Assembly (NCBI GenBank): GCA_964578175.1
Contig: CAZOBH010000001.1
Span: 1 to 64,000 of the forward strand
Origin: RUG11788 sp964578175
Lineage (GTDB): Bacteria; Bacillota_I; Bacilli_A; RF39; UBA660
DNA: 64,000 nucleotides
Direction: 5' to 3'
Below the pieces are notes generated by a model. The model was not told the DNA's origin, ran no database searches, and worked only from the letters and a program-made list of their open reading frames with translations. Position numbers and translations under genes: made by a program. How positions within the stretch are numbered: the first letter of the stretch is position 1; each line of letters opens with the position of its first letter. Positions 1 to 8,944 of the stretch are shown in pieces.

Positions 1-516
1 TTGTTCTTCATTAGCATTTTCTATTTGATCTTTTTCAACAACTTCTGTTGATATTTCCTCAGGTACTACATCTTCAACTTCAGGCGTTTCAGTTAATGAT
101 TCATTTATATTGTTATCTGTTTCTAATGGCGTGTCTTCAATTACTGGAATCTCTTGAACAACCTCTTCATTTACTTCTGAATTAGAAATAGGAGTTTCTT
201 GAGTATTTTCATTATTATCTTTATTGTCAGTATTAATTGTTTCATCGATAATAGGTAAAGCAAATGGATTGTAATATTCTTCTTCTGTTTCTTCTACTTT
301 ATTTTCTTCTGTTTGAGTTTCAACTTGATTTGTAGCTTCCACATTATCATCAATGCTAATACTATTTATTTGATCTTGTAAACTTCCAACTTCAATTACA
401 TCATCAAAATTTGTAACATTTTCCTCAGTATTATCTTCTACTGCTGAATGACAATATTTACAAACAGTATCCTTATCATCAACTAATTGACCACAGTTTG
501 GACATAATTTACTCAT
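1..516 (-). CDS. Zinc-ribbon protein with long acidic tail, partial (C-terminus outside window)
   Basis: Open frame from an ATG at 516 to the window edge, 172 codons without a stop. The first residues form a zinc ribbon with two CxxC pairs (CPNC near residue 5 and CKYC near residue 22). The rest is low-complexity and strongly acidic, rich in Glu, Asp, Thr, Asn and Val, with no visible domain. An AAAGAGGTGTTGAT ribosome binding site precedes the start. Such ribbon-plus-disordered-tail proteins are common in Firmicutes and often continue into membrane or other domains, which cannot be seen here. It lies 14 bp downstream of the YugP-like gene and may share its transcript. Function unknown. Confidence 0.75.
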   Translation of the reverse strand, partial: MSKLCPNCGQLVDDKDTVCKYCHSAVEDNTEENVTNFDDVIEVGSLQDQINSISIDDNVEATNQVETQTEENKVEETEEEYYNPFALPIIDETINTDNKDNNENTQETPISNSEVNEEVVQEIPVIEDTPLETDNNINESLTETPEVEDVVPEEISTEVVEKDQIENANEEQ

Positions 517-530
517 ATCAACACCTCTTT

Positions 531-1139
531 TTATTTAAAAAAATTAAATGAAAGATCATTATATAAATACATTACAATCATTTTATAAAGTTTACTTGTA
601 TCTATATCGCTTAATTTATTTTCTTTTTTAATCTTATCTATATCTTCATTTAATATATTTAATTTTTTAACATATTCTATAAATTTAAATACTAATATAC
701 CAATAATACCTAATAAAGATACAGTCATAACATCTATAGCATTAAAGTATATTCCTACTAAAAACAATAATACAAATAACTTATTTAAATACTTATATAA
801 TAAAGAATAAACTCTACTGTTAGTTTTATTAATTACTATAGCATCTAAAGCCATATGAAAAGATCTAGATATAGATGTAAGAGAATTACTATCATAATCT
901 CTATCGTCTAATTTTATCGTATTTCTTCTTATATCAAAATAACTTCTTTTATTATTACTAGATTTAACTGTATATATATTAACATTAGATCTTTTTAATT
1001 CGTTTTGAATTATTGTTAAACTTGTAGTTTTATTCAAACTATGTTTATTATTTTTTATTTCTAAAATAAATATATATACTTGATAAAATAAAGAATATAA
1101 AAGTAAAAGCAAAAATATAATAATCTCTATATTAAACAT
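531..1139 (-). CDS. YugP-like membrane protein with degenerate metallopeptidase motif
   Basis: 202 residues: an N-terminal membrane helix (residues 5-27), a soluble part, then two further hydrophobic segments (about 118-153). The soluble part (about 41-101) follows the pattern of the YugP neutral zinc peptidase family (PF04298): a YFDIRRNTIKL stretch matches that family's DHYDPRTKVLRL, and it is followed at the right distance by SFHMALDAI where active members have AHEAGHAI. The first His is kept (His95), but the catalytic Glu is Met96 and the second His is Asp99, so it should not bind zinc or cleave peptides. It overlaps cysS by one base pair and is probably cotranscribed with it. The family match is my reading by eye; a pseudoenzyme role is inference. 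Confidence 0.6.
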   Translation of the reverse strand: MFNIEIIIFLLLLLYSLFYQVYIFILEIKNNKHSLNKTTSLTIIQNELKRSNVNIYTVKSSNNKRSYFDIRRNTIKLDDRDYDSNSLTSISRSFHMALDAIVINKTNSRVYSLLYKYLNKLFVLLFLVGIYFNAIDVMTVSLLGIIGILVFKFIEYVKKLNILNEDIDKIKKENKLSDIDTSKLYKMIVMYLYNDLSFNFFK

Positions 1140-2533
1140 TATAATATCTCGTAAGTAGTTCCTTCTCTAGTATCTATTAATTTAATTCCTTCGCTTAGTA
1201 GATCATCTCTTATTTTATCAGCTTTCTCAAAGTCTTTATTTTTCTTTGCTTCTTTTCTTTCTTCAATCTTCCTTAATATTTCTTCTTCTCTATCTTCTGA
1301 AATTTCTTTTTCTTCATCAATTAAGTTTAAAGATAATACTTTATCAAAATCTTCAACTAAATATAATTTAGAAAAATCTGATAATTCCTCATCTTTTAAT
1401 ACATCATATAAAATTGTAATCATAGATGAAGTATTTAAATCATTTTCTATTGCTTGTTTAAACTTAACTTGATATGCATCAGTTTTATTCTCATTTAAAT
1501 CAGGAGTCTTATCTAGTTGTTTAATTCTATTTTTTAATTTTTTATAAGCATTTTCTGCTCCATCTAAAGCTTCCCAAGTAAATGTTAATGGATTACGATA
1601 ATGACTATTTAAGCAAAAATATCTATAAGATAATGGATCATATCCTTTTTCTTTTAATAATGATACTGTTAAAAACTCTCCCTTTGATTTAGACATTTTA
1701 CCAGTAGTATCATTCAAATGTTCTCCATGCATCCAATAATTACACCATTTATGTCCAAAATATCCTTCACTTTGTGCTATTTCATTAGTATGATGTGGAA
1801 ATATATTATCTACTCCACCACAGTGAATATCAAGATGTTCTCCTAAATATTCAGCAGATATTCCAGAACATTCAATATGCCATCCAGGATATCCAACTCC
1901 CCAAGGAGAATCCCATTTCATTTCTTGGTTTTGGAATTTAGATAGAGTAAACCATAATGCAAAATCAGCTGGATTCTTTTTAGCTTTATCTTCTTCAACA
2001 CTATCTCTTACACCTACTAATAAATCATCAGCATTTTTTCCTGATAAACGATAATAGTCTTTTGCTTTACTAATATCAAAATAAACATTTCCGTTAGAAA
2101 TATATGCGAAATCTTTATCAAGTAAAACTTTAATCATTTTTATATATTGATCTATATGTTCACTAGCTGGAGCTACAACTTGAGGTTTATCTATATTTAA
2201 CTCTTTGCAATCATTAAAGAATGCTTCTGTATAGAATTCTGCTGTTTCTTTAACAGTTTTTCCTTCTCTTTTAGCTCCTTTAGCCATTTTATCTTCACCA
2301 GTATCTCCATCGCTAGTTAAATGACCAACATCAGTTATATTCATAACTCTTAATACATTATATCCAATATATTTTAATGATTTTTCTAATATATCTTCAA
2401 AGATATATGTTCTTAAATTTCCAATATGAGCATAATTGTATACAGTAGGTCCACATGTATACATTCTAACTACACCTTCTTCAAAAGGTATAAAATCTTC
2501 TATTTTTTTTGTTAGCGTATTATATACTCTCAT
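1139..2533 (-). CDS. cysS: Cysteinyl-tRNA synthetase
   Basis: Charges tRNA-Cys in the cytosol. Class I signatures are HIGN (residues 36-39) and KMSKSKG (279-285). Zinc/cysteine-binding residues Cys27, Cys222, His247 and Glu251 are all present. I start at the ATG at 2533 because GAGGTG lies six bases upstream; a GTG nine bases further up is inside the ribosome binding site. The product is 464 residues, normal for the family. gltX lies 11 bp upstream and the YugP-like gene overlaps the stop, so this looks like one operon. In Bacillus subtilis gltX and cysS are separated by cysE, which is absent here. Confidence 0.97.
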   Translation of the reverse strand: MRVYNTLTKKIEDFIPFEEGVVRMYTCGPTVYNYAHIGNLRTYIFEDILEKSLKYIGYNVLRVMNITDVGHLTSDGDTGEDKMAKGAKREGKTVKETAEFYTEAFFNDCKELNIDKPQVVAPASEHIDQYIKMIKVLLDKDFAYISNGNVYFDISKAKDYYRLSGKNADDLLVGVRDSVEEDKAKKNPADFALWFTLSKFQNQEMKWDSPWGVGYPGWHIECSGISAEYLGEHLDIHCGGVDNIFPHHTNEIAQSEGYFGHKWCNYWMHGEHLNDTTGKMSKSKGEFLTVSLLKEKGYDPLSYRYFCLNSHYRNPLTFTWEALDGAENAYKKLKNRIKQLDKTPDLNENKTDAYQVKFKQAIENDLNTSSMITILYDVLKDEELSDFSKLYLVEDFDKVLSLNLIDEEKEISEDREEEILRKIEERKEAKKNKDFEKADKIRDDLLSEGIKLIDTREGTTYEIL

Positions 2534-2544
2534 ATTATTCACCT

Positions 2545-3969
2545 CTATTTTAATCTATCTAAAACTACATCTTTACCAATTAAGAATATTGTATTAGCAA
2601 GTTCTGGTCCATGCATAACTCCACTAGTTTTAATTCTAATTGGCATAAATAACATTTTACCTTTAGCTCCTGTTTTTTCTTTTGTATTATTTATAGCATT
2701 TTGAATGTTTTCTATTGACCATTCACCCATATTTTCTAATTCTTCTCTAAATTGATTTAAAGTAGTATCTATTCCATCTTGTTTCATAAACTCTTTTGCT
2801 TCTTCATCTAGTTCATATTTGTTATCAAAGAATAATCTTACTTCATCAACTATTTCTGCACCATATGAAATATGATTTTGATAAATAGATAACAACTCAT
2901 CTATCCAATTAGAGTCTTTTTTAGTTAAATCATACTCTTTTTCTAAGAATGGAATAACTAATTTTTTAAAATCTTCATGGCTTAAATTCTTAATATAATG
3001 AGAATTAACCCAATTTAATTTTTTTATATCATATACAGCTGGCGAGTTATTGATTCTTTTAACATTAAATTTTTCTATTAATTCATCCATACTGAATATT
3101 TCTTGATTATCTTCTGGACTCCATCCAAGTAGTGCTAAATAATTAATAATTCCTTCTGGTAGATATCCCATGTTATATAAATCCATAAATGTTGAATCTC
3201 CATCTCTTTTAGAAATCTTCTTTCCACCTTCTTTTATAATATGTGGTAGATGAATATATTCAGGAGATTCCCATCCAAAAGCTTTATAAAGTAATAAATA
3301 CTTTGGTGTAGATGAAAGGTACTCATTTCCTCTTACTACATGAGTTATACCCATTAAATGGTCATCTACTACATTAGCAAAATTATAAGTTGGATATCCA
3401 TCTGATTTTAAAAGTATTTGATCTTCTAAAACACTATTTTCAACACTAATTTTTCCATATACTAAATCTTCATAAGAAGTAGTACCTTCTTTTGGCATCT
3501 TTTGTCTTATAACGTATGGTTCTCCATTTTTTAATTTTTCTTCAATCTCTTCTTTTGAAAGTTTTAAACAATGTCCATCATACATAAAAGGAACTTTTCT
3601 AATGTCTGCTTCTTCTCTAAGTTTTTCTAATCTATCTTCAGAACAAAAACAATAATAAGCTTCTCCTTTATCAACTAATTCTAAAGCATACTTTTTATAT
3701 AAATCTACTCTTTCACTTTGTGTATATGGTCCAAAATCTCCACCTTCTAAAGGTCCTTCATCAATATGAATATTACATAATTTTAAAGTATTATATATAA
3801 ATTCAACTGCTCCTTCAACTTCTCTTTTTTGATCTGTATCTTCTATTCTTAATATAAATTTTCCATTTTGAGACTTTGCAACTAAATACTCAAATAAAGC
3901 ACTTCTTAAATTTCCAATATGCATAAATCCAGTTGGACTTGGTGCAAATCTTGTTCTTACTTCCTTCAT
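2545..3969 (-). CDS. gltX: Glutamyl-tRNA synthetase
   Basis: Class I synthetase that loads glutamate on tRNA-Glu. In many Bacilli it also loads tRNA-Gln, for later amidation by GatCAB; whether that applies here cannot be read from this gene. HIGN is at residues 17-20 and KISKRDG at 251-257; a CxC...C zinc-like cluster is near 107-134. The start is the ATG at 3969, preceded by AGGTGAT at good spacing; the upstream GTG overlaps that site. 474 residues. It is the first gene of the gltX-cysS unit, 97 bp downstream of the small gene at 4067, from which it is separated by a strong terminator. Confidence 0.97.
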   Translation of the reverse strand: MKEVRTRFAPSPTGFMHIGNLRSALFEYLVAKSQNGKFILRIEDTDQKREVEGAVEFIYNTLKLCNIHIDEGPLEGGDFGPYTQSERVDLYKKYALELVDKGEAYYCFCSEDRLEKLREEADIRKVPFMYDGHCLKLSKEEIEEKLKNGEPYVIRQKMPKEGTTSYEDLVYGKISVENSVLEDQILLKSDGYPTYNFANVVDDHLMGITHVVRGNEYLSSTPKYLLLYKAFGWESPEYIHLPHIIKEGGKKISKRDGDSTFMDLYNMGYLPEGIINYLALLGWSPEDNQEIFSMDELIEKFNVKRINNSPAVYDIKKLNWVNSHYIKNLSHEDFKKLVIPFLEKEYDLTKKDSNWIDELLSIYQNHISYGAEIVDEVRLFFDNKYELDEEAKEFMKQDGIDTTLNQFREELENMGEWSIENIQNAINNTKEKTGAKGKMLFMPIRIKTSGVMHGPELANTIFLIGKDVVLDRLK

Positions 3970-4027
3970 TTCAATCACCTATCGTTATTTTATCATTTAT
4001 ATTCCTTTAAATCTATATATATAACTT

Positions 4028-4054
4028 AAAAAGAGTGATAAAAGCACTCTTTTT
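4028..4054 (-). terminator. Intrinsic terminator after the transglutaminase-like operon
   Basis: Ten-bp perfect arms (AAAAAGAGTG and CACTCTTTTT) around a seven-base loop, rich in U after the stem on the minus strand. Ends the 6095-4067 transcript before gltX. Confidence 0.85.
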
Positions 4055-4066
4055 ATTAATTTATTA

Positions 4067-4288
4067 TTACATATTTTTAATACTTATTAATTCTTTATAT
4101 ACATTTTCTATATCTTCTTTTTTAATTCCCAAATCTTGTAATATAGCATATGCATATTTAATGTTCATTTTAAAGAAACATTTATCATCATCTAATATAT
4201 TTTTAATCAACTTTTGTTTTTTTATTTCTTCTTCATTTGTTGATGTTTCAATAATCTTTTTGTTTAATTCTCTTAATTTATCTAACAT
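4067..4288 (-). CDS. Small hypothetical protein (73 aa)
   Basis: Charged, mostly helical 73-residue protein beginning MLDKLRELNK, with Lys, Glu and Ile predominating and no membrane segment or cysteine cluster (one Cys). Its start lies inside the end of the transglutaminase-like gene (11 bp overlap), which suggests translational coupling. A strong terminator follows at once, so it is the last gene of that unit. I do not recognise the family. The overlap, the terminator position and the compact helical composition support a real gene rather than a chance frame. Confidence 0.6.
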   Translation of the reverse strand: MLDKLRELNKKIIETSTNEEEIKKQKLIKNILDDDKCFFKMNIKYAYAILQDLGIKKEDIENVYKELISIKNM

Positions 4289-6095
4289 GATCAGACATAC
4301 CTCCTTTTGAAACTGGCATTTCTTCAGATTCTTCAGCTGCCATCAATATTCCTGGTATAGCTCTTCCAATATCTCTAATAAATCCAAAATCACCATTATT
4401 AAAATTAGTTACTATTTCTTCTCTAGTAGTTTTTCTAACACCAAAATCAGAATGGTATAGATAATATGTTATATTGTTTTCATCATTAAATCCAGTTGGT
4501 GAAAACGAAATTATTCCAGTTGCAGTTGATTTTTGACCTTGATCCATATTTACCCTATCTTGAACATGTAAGAATGAAATATTATCATTTAACTCATTCT
4601 CAGTAAATAAAATATGTTTTAATTCAAGAACATATGATAAAGTATCTACTTCTCCAAGACTTGCATCTTCGATTCTATCTAAAAGGATACCAAATCTATC
4701 TACTAAAGAAACTCCATAATATGTATTTTGTTCACTATCTTCTGTATTAGTTGTATGACTATCTACATGTTGTTGATAAAGTTGAAGCGCTATTTCAAAA
4801 TCACCTTCTCCATAACCAGAAATAATATGTTCAAACGTTTCTTCTTGTTCAACTTTTGATACATCTCCTTTTTCCTGTTCAACTATTAATCTATACATTT
4901 TACTTACAGCAGTACTAAATTTTTCTTGCGTATAAATATTTCTATTCTCACATTTTAACCCTTCTAGTCTTTCATCCCTTTTAGCTCTATAAAGATCTCC
5001 TCTTAAAATTGAAGTGACAGAATCAGCATTTACTATAACATTACCAACTCTAAAAGTTAAATTAGCGTGCCCATCACCATATTGTTCGTCAACTAAACCT
5101 TTATAATTAGTTTGAAAATTAATAGGTATTTCGCTTAATAACTTAGAATAAATCATATTAAATTCATAACATACTACTTTGTTATTATCTACACTTATAT
5201 CTTTAACATGTTCTAAACTACTATGTTTTCTTTTAACTTCTCCTCTTTGACCCTCAGCATAATATTCATCATCATATTTTAAAATTTTACACATCTTTAT
5301 ATAGATATAAATTGCTTTCTCTAATTCTGATGCATCCGTTGGCATTCCATCAAGGATTCTATTTCTTAATTCAGAATTTATCTCTACATTCTTATATAAA
5401 GTATCAGTAGTTTTAAAATATTTATTTACAGCATACGTATCAACAAAATAATCACTTCTTAAAAGACTTAAAGTACCTTCTATTTCTTCTGGCAATATAT
5501 AACGAGACTCAATTTTATTTTCATTAAAATAAGATAAACCAGCATATGCAAAATACTCTATTGGTATTCCTTTAAAATTACCATTTTCGAATAACAAATC
5601 ATATACATCGTCTTCAGCCATCTTCATAAATTGTATTAAATCTTTTACTTTAAATGAATATTCTTTTCCATCAATTGATATAGTATATTCTTCATCTTTT
5701 ACACTTTCTTCGAAATTAGAAAAATCAATATCAGAAATAAGTTCTTTTACAAATTTTTTTCCTTCAACAGATTCCTCTATTAATCCACTATTAAAAGCGT
5801 CAATTAATCCATAGATAATTTCAACTTTAGAACAAGAAATAGGTTTATAGAAATCTCCATATTTAATAGAAGTAACCGTAAAAATAGCTTCATCACCATT
5901 CATGAATCTTTTAATCTTATCATGATAAGTACTATCAAATAAAATCTTTTTTAAGAATTCAACACTTATCTCTATTTCCTCATCTATAACTAATTCCCCA
6001 TCATTTAGAAAATCCATTTCATCAATTGATACAAATAAATACTTATCACTATTAAATTGTGGATTGCTTTTTAAAAATTCAGATACTTCATCCAT
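4278..6095 (-). CDS. Transglutaminase-like (Cys-His-Asp) large protein, function unknown
   Basis: 605 residues, no signal peptide or membrane helix, so probably cytoplasmic. Around residues 255-400 it shows a transglutaminase-like arrangement: Cys309 in VVCYEFNMIYSKLL, His343 in GDGHANLTF and Asp358 in VNADSVTS, the order and spacing of the papain-like triad of that superfamily. Flanking regions have no motif I know. Start chosen at the ATG at 6095, six bases after AGGTGAT; the earlier GTG is part of that site. It lies downstream of the SPFH gene but behind a terminator, so it may have its own promoter. It could be a protease, a cross-linking enzyme or an inactive fold; substrate unknown. Confidence 0.65.
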   Translation of the reverse strand: MDEVSEFLKSNPQFNSDKYLFVSIDEMDFLNDGELVIDEEIEISVEFLKKILFDSTYHDKIKRFMNGDEAIFTVTSIKYGDFYKPISCSKVEIIYGLIDAFNSGLIEESVEGKKFVKELISDIDFSNFEESVKDEEYTISIDGKEYSFKVKDLIQFMKMAEDDVYDLLFENGNFKGIPIEYFAYAGLSYFNENKIESRYILPEEIEGTLSLLRSDYFVDTYAVNKYFKTTDTLYKNVEINSELRNRILDGMPTDASELEKAIYIYIKMCKILKYDDEYYAEGQRGEVKRKHSSLEHVKDISVDNNKVVCYEFNMIYSKLLSEIPINFQTNYKGLVDEQYGDGHANLTFRVGNVIVNADSVTSILRGDLYRAKRDERLEGLKCENRNIYTQEKFSTAVSKMYRLIVEQEKGDVSKVEQEETFEHIISGYGEGDFEIALQLYQQHVDSHTTNTEDSEQNTYYGVSLVDRFGILLDRIEDASLGEVDTLSYVLELKHILFTENELNDNISFLHVQDRVNMDQGQKSTATGIISFSPTGFNDENNITYYLYHSDFGVRKTTREEIVTNFNNGDFGFIRDIGRAIPGILMAAEESEEMPVSKGGMSDHVR

Positions 6096-6140
6096 ATCAA
6101 TCACCTATTTTAAGTATATCATAAACAAGAGGTTCTTTAT

Positions 6141-6169
6141 AAAAATAAAAAGAGATTTAAAATCTCTTT
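6141..6169 (-). terminator. Intrinsic terminator after the SPFH gene
   Basis: Arms AAAGAGATT and AATCTCTTT with a three-base loop, U-rich on the minus strand. Separates the four-gene envelope operon from the transglutaminase-like gene. Confidence 0.8.
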
Positions 6170-6174
6170 ACATT

Positions 6175-7137
6175 TTATTCTTTTGGAGTGTTGTTTGCGT
6201 TATTTACATTATCTTGGATAGCTCCACCAAACATATCTCCCATTTTCATACCCATTACTGAAGCACCAACATTACTTGGATTATTAGCAAGATCTTTCAT
6301 AGCTTGAGCTTCACTTAATTTAGTATAAACATCAGCTTCTTCACTTGTAGCGGAAGTTGCTTTCATCTTAATATCTGTTCTTTCTCTCATTGATTTCTTA
6401 ACTTCTTCTGGAACATCAATTGAAGCAACAGTTAGTTTAGTAATTTCTACTCCTAAACTATCAGTTTGTTTTGATACATTTTTAATTACATCTTTACCAA
6501 TCTTATCTTGTTCTTTAGCCATTTCATCGAATGAAAGTCCAAGATTTGCAATTTCTGTTGCAATACTAGATTGTACGAATGGAGTTAATGAATTATATAA
6601 CTCACCAACAGTAAATACTTCTTGATCTCCTGTTACATTAGTTAATAAATTAACTGGATTATTAACTTTAACTACATATTCTCCATTAGCACTAATTTCA
6701 ATTGGTCCCCATGTTGGATCATTATAAAGTACTGGTTTTTCAGTTCTAAATGTTAACCCAATCTTTTCAGTCAATGAAATAAAGTAAATAGCTTGTTGAT
6801 TAATTACTTCTCCTTTATATGCAATACGTTTCATTGCTTCAACTATTTGTGAACCAATTCCTTCAAAAATATTTGTTTGGAATAATGTAGGTGCTGAAGT
6901 ATCCATAAAATACATTCCAGGTTCAGTAATGATATCTTTAATTGCTCCATTATCTACTAAGATTGCACATTGTCCTGGTGAAACATAAAGTCTTGATTTA
7001 TCTTGGATTACTCCATTTTCAGTAGTTACTTTAACTAATAAAGTATCCTTATCTAAACTATCACACTTAATAACCTCTTTAAATTGATCGCTGTATTGTC
7101 CACTTACAGCAGTTTGAATTGATTTAATAAATCCCAT
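6175..7137 (-). CDS. SPFH-domain protein (YdjI / virion-core-like family)
   Basis: 320 residues. The N-terminal half (about 15-240) reads as an SPFH/Band 7 domain of the YdjI type: an opening MGFIKSIQTAVSGQYSDQFKE, a VSPGQCAILVDNGAI strand and later an alternating charged helix. The C-terminus is Gly/Met/Asn-rich with no membrane helix. YdjI-type proteins lack the usual N-terminal anchor and are thought to gather at the membrane or on partner proteins. ATG at 7137 with AGGAGG upstream. Last gene of the operon 10548-6175, nine bp after the substrate-binding protein. It may act as a scaffold for the membrane-anchored partners; that is inference from context. Confidence 0.8.
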   Translation of the reverse strand: MGFIKSIQTAVSGQYSDQFKEVIKCDSLDKDTLLVKVTTENGVIQDKSRLYVSPGQCAILVDNGAIKDIITEPGMYFMDTSAPTLFQTNIFEGIGSQIVEAMKRIAYKGEVINQQAIYFISLTEKIGLTFRTEKPVLYNDPTWGPIEISANGEYVVKVNNPVNLLTNVTGDQEVFTVGELYNSLTPFVQSSIATEIANLGLSFDEMAKEQDKIGKDVIKNVSKQTDSLGVEITKLTVASIDVPEEVKKSMRERTDIKMKATSATSEEADVYTKLSEAQAMKDLANNPSNVGASVMGMKMGDMFGGAIQDNVNNANNTPKE

Positions 7138-7146
7138 ATTTTCCTC

Positions 7147-8349
7147 CTATTTATTACTTAAATAATCTTCTATAAGATCATAAGTTTCTTTTTTTAGACC
7201 ACTAGTAACACTAGTTATCTCTTTAGGTATACCATTTATACCAACTTTTGTTACATCGTATTTACCACCAGTTGTTCCTACTCTAAATCCATAATTCTTC
7301 CAAGCTATATTTTGTAATTTTTCATTATCATATGCTTTTAAGTATTCATTTCCTCCTTCAGAGAAAGTTGCAATACAATGTGAATTCCATATTGTTGGTC
7401 TTGGATATAAAATAACTATCTCATCTGCTAATTCTTTATATGCATCACTATATTTGTTATTAAACTCAATTAATGACTTTTCATAGTCAACAATCATAGG
7501 TTTAGCTCCTTGTCCAGTTTTTAAATATAGTTCAAATAAGTCAGCAGGAGTATTGTTCATATATCCTGATTTCTTATAGAATTCCTTTAATTTAGGTAAT
7601 GTTTTTTCTATATTAGCATCACTAAGATCTCCATTTGTCATTACAGATAATAATAATCCATAATATGTAAGTCCTGGAGAAGAACTTGCTGGATCTGTAG
7701 AATAAATATTTATTTTTCCATAAATACTATTTAATCCAATATCAGACCATGTTTTTCCTTCTAATATATAATTTAGTAGTTTATTCATATCGTCTATATA
7801 ATAAACTCCATTTTCGTTAGTTACTATTTTTTCTTTAATTAATGCATTAGCAACATCTTTCCAACTATAAATTACAATTGGAGTATTAAGAGTTAATGAC
7901 CCATCTAATACTTGATATCTAGCTGCTTCACCGTCTTTTGGTTGTAATTTATAATAGTTGTAATATCTTTCATCTGATGTAAATAAAGCATCATATTTAG
8001 TACAACTAGGACTATTAATGTTTATTGAAGAATCCACTTGATAATGTTGTTCAAATGTTTCTCTTACTAATGGTAATTGAATTGTTTTACCATTACTCCA
8101 AGAATCATATACAACATTTAATTTATATTCATCTTCCATAATCTTAACTATTTCAGGATCAGCAATAAAATCTTCTTTTCCTCCACCCGTTGCTATATAA
8201 ATTGTTTTAAGATTTTTATTACCACCATTAAATGCAGTTTTAATAACTATTGCAAGAATTATTACAACAAGTACTATTGCAACACCAATAATCTTTTCAA
8301 CTTTTCCTTCTTTTATTTTACTTAATGGATTGTTATTACTATTGTCCAT
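7147..8349 (-). CDS. Membrane-anchored substrate-binding-like protein
   Basis: 400 residues. A short cytoplasmic N-terminus, one transmembrane helix (about 20-42), then an extracellular part that begins KTIYIATGGGKEDF and has the look of a type II periplasmic-binding fold (sulfate/molybdate-binding type). It lacks a lipobox, so the helix is the anchor. No ABC transporter genes are nearby, so uptake is doubtful; ligand sensing or binding of a surface partner is as likely. Start chosen at the ATG at 8349, six bases after AGGTG; it overlaps the XpaC-like gene by 11 bp. Same operon and same general fold as the first half of the protein at 8944-10548. Confidence 0.6.
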   Translation of the reverse strand: MDNSNNNPLSKIKEGKVEKIIGVAIVLVVIILAIVIKTAFNGGNKNLKTIYIATGGGKEDFIADPEIVKIMEDEYKLNVVYDSWSNGKTIQLPLVRETFEQHYQVDSSININSPSCTKYDALFTSDERYYNYYKLQPKDGEAARYQVLDGSLTLNTPIVIYSWKDVANALIKEKIVTNENGVYYIDDMNKLLNYILEGKTWSDIGLNSIYGKINIYSTDPASSSPGLTYYGLLLSVMTNGDLSDANIEKTLPKLKEFYKKSGYMNNTPADLFELYLKTGQGAKPMIVDYEKSLIEFNNKYSDAYKELADEIVILYPRPTIWNSHCIATFSEGGNEYLKAYDNEKLQNIAWKNYGFRVGTTGGKYDVTKVGINGIPKEITSVTSGLKKETYDLIEDYLSNK

Positions 8350-8944
8350 CTTCATCACCTACTTCTATATTATCTTTTTCAAATCCTAAATTCTTTTCAA
8401 ATATCTTTATTTCATTATCTATATCAATCATCTTAGCTTCTTGCATGTTCTTAAGTTGTTTATCAAATCCACTAGATATTGCTTCGATGAATTTAGGAGC
8501 TTCTTTAATATATTTATTATCATTAGCATTTTGTTCTTTTTTATCTTGTACCATTTTATATTTATAAAGTATTTTATATGTTGCATCAAAGTAATAATCG
8601 AAGAAATCAAAAGCCTGTTCTACTTTTTTAGGTCGTTGTCTTAATGCTACTAATATTGCGTCAGTCTTCTCTGTAATGTTTTTTATATGTTTATCAATTT
8701 CTTCATTATTGATTGCTGTTGATAAATTTTGAATTTTAGATGCCATAAAATAATAATTATTTACATCATTTTCATTAAACTGTCTAATATCTTTTTCTTT
8801 AAATAAAAGTATTCCACCAAGTCCTATTAATATTGTTAAAACTAAAGATAATATCAAATGAATATTAAATATTAAATAGAAAATTATAAATGATACTGAA
8901 GCAAGTATAGCAGAATACAAATATCTTCTTTGAATTTGTCTCAT
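8339..8944 (-). CDS. XpaC-like membrane protein (PF10112 family)
   Basis: 201 residues with two close membrane helices (about 10-27 and 29-47) followed by a helical cytoplasmic domain. FFDYYFDATYKILYKY and a later FDKQLKNMQEA...IDNEIKIFEKNL follow the pattern of B. subtilis XpaC, the '5-bromo-4-chloroindolyl phosphate hydrolysis' family, whose real role is unknown and which usually sits next to telA (yaaN). No telA is in this window. The start codon shares one base with the upstream stop (TAATG), so it is translationally coupled to the VWA protein. Likely part of a membrane complex with its operon partners. Confidence 0.7.
   Translation of the reverse strand: MRQIQRRYLYSAILASVSFIIFYLIFNIHLILSLVLTILIGLGGILLFKEKDIRQFNENDVNNYYFMASKIQNLSTAINNEEIDKHIKNITEKTDAILVALRQRPKKVEQAFDFFDYYFDATYKILYKYKMVQDKKEQNANDNKYIKEAPKFIEAISSGFDKQLKNMQEAKMIDIDNEIKIFEKNLGFEKDNIEVGDEDGQ

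Noticed and set aside
4035..4310. Plus-strand 91-codon frame opposite the 73-residue gene
   Set aside because: Shadow of the minus-strand gene and its terminator; no ribosome site and a run of Leu/Ile/Ser typical of antisense A+T-rich frames.
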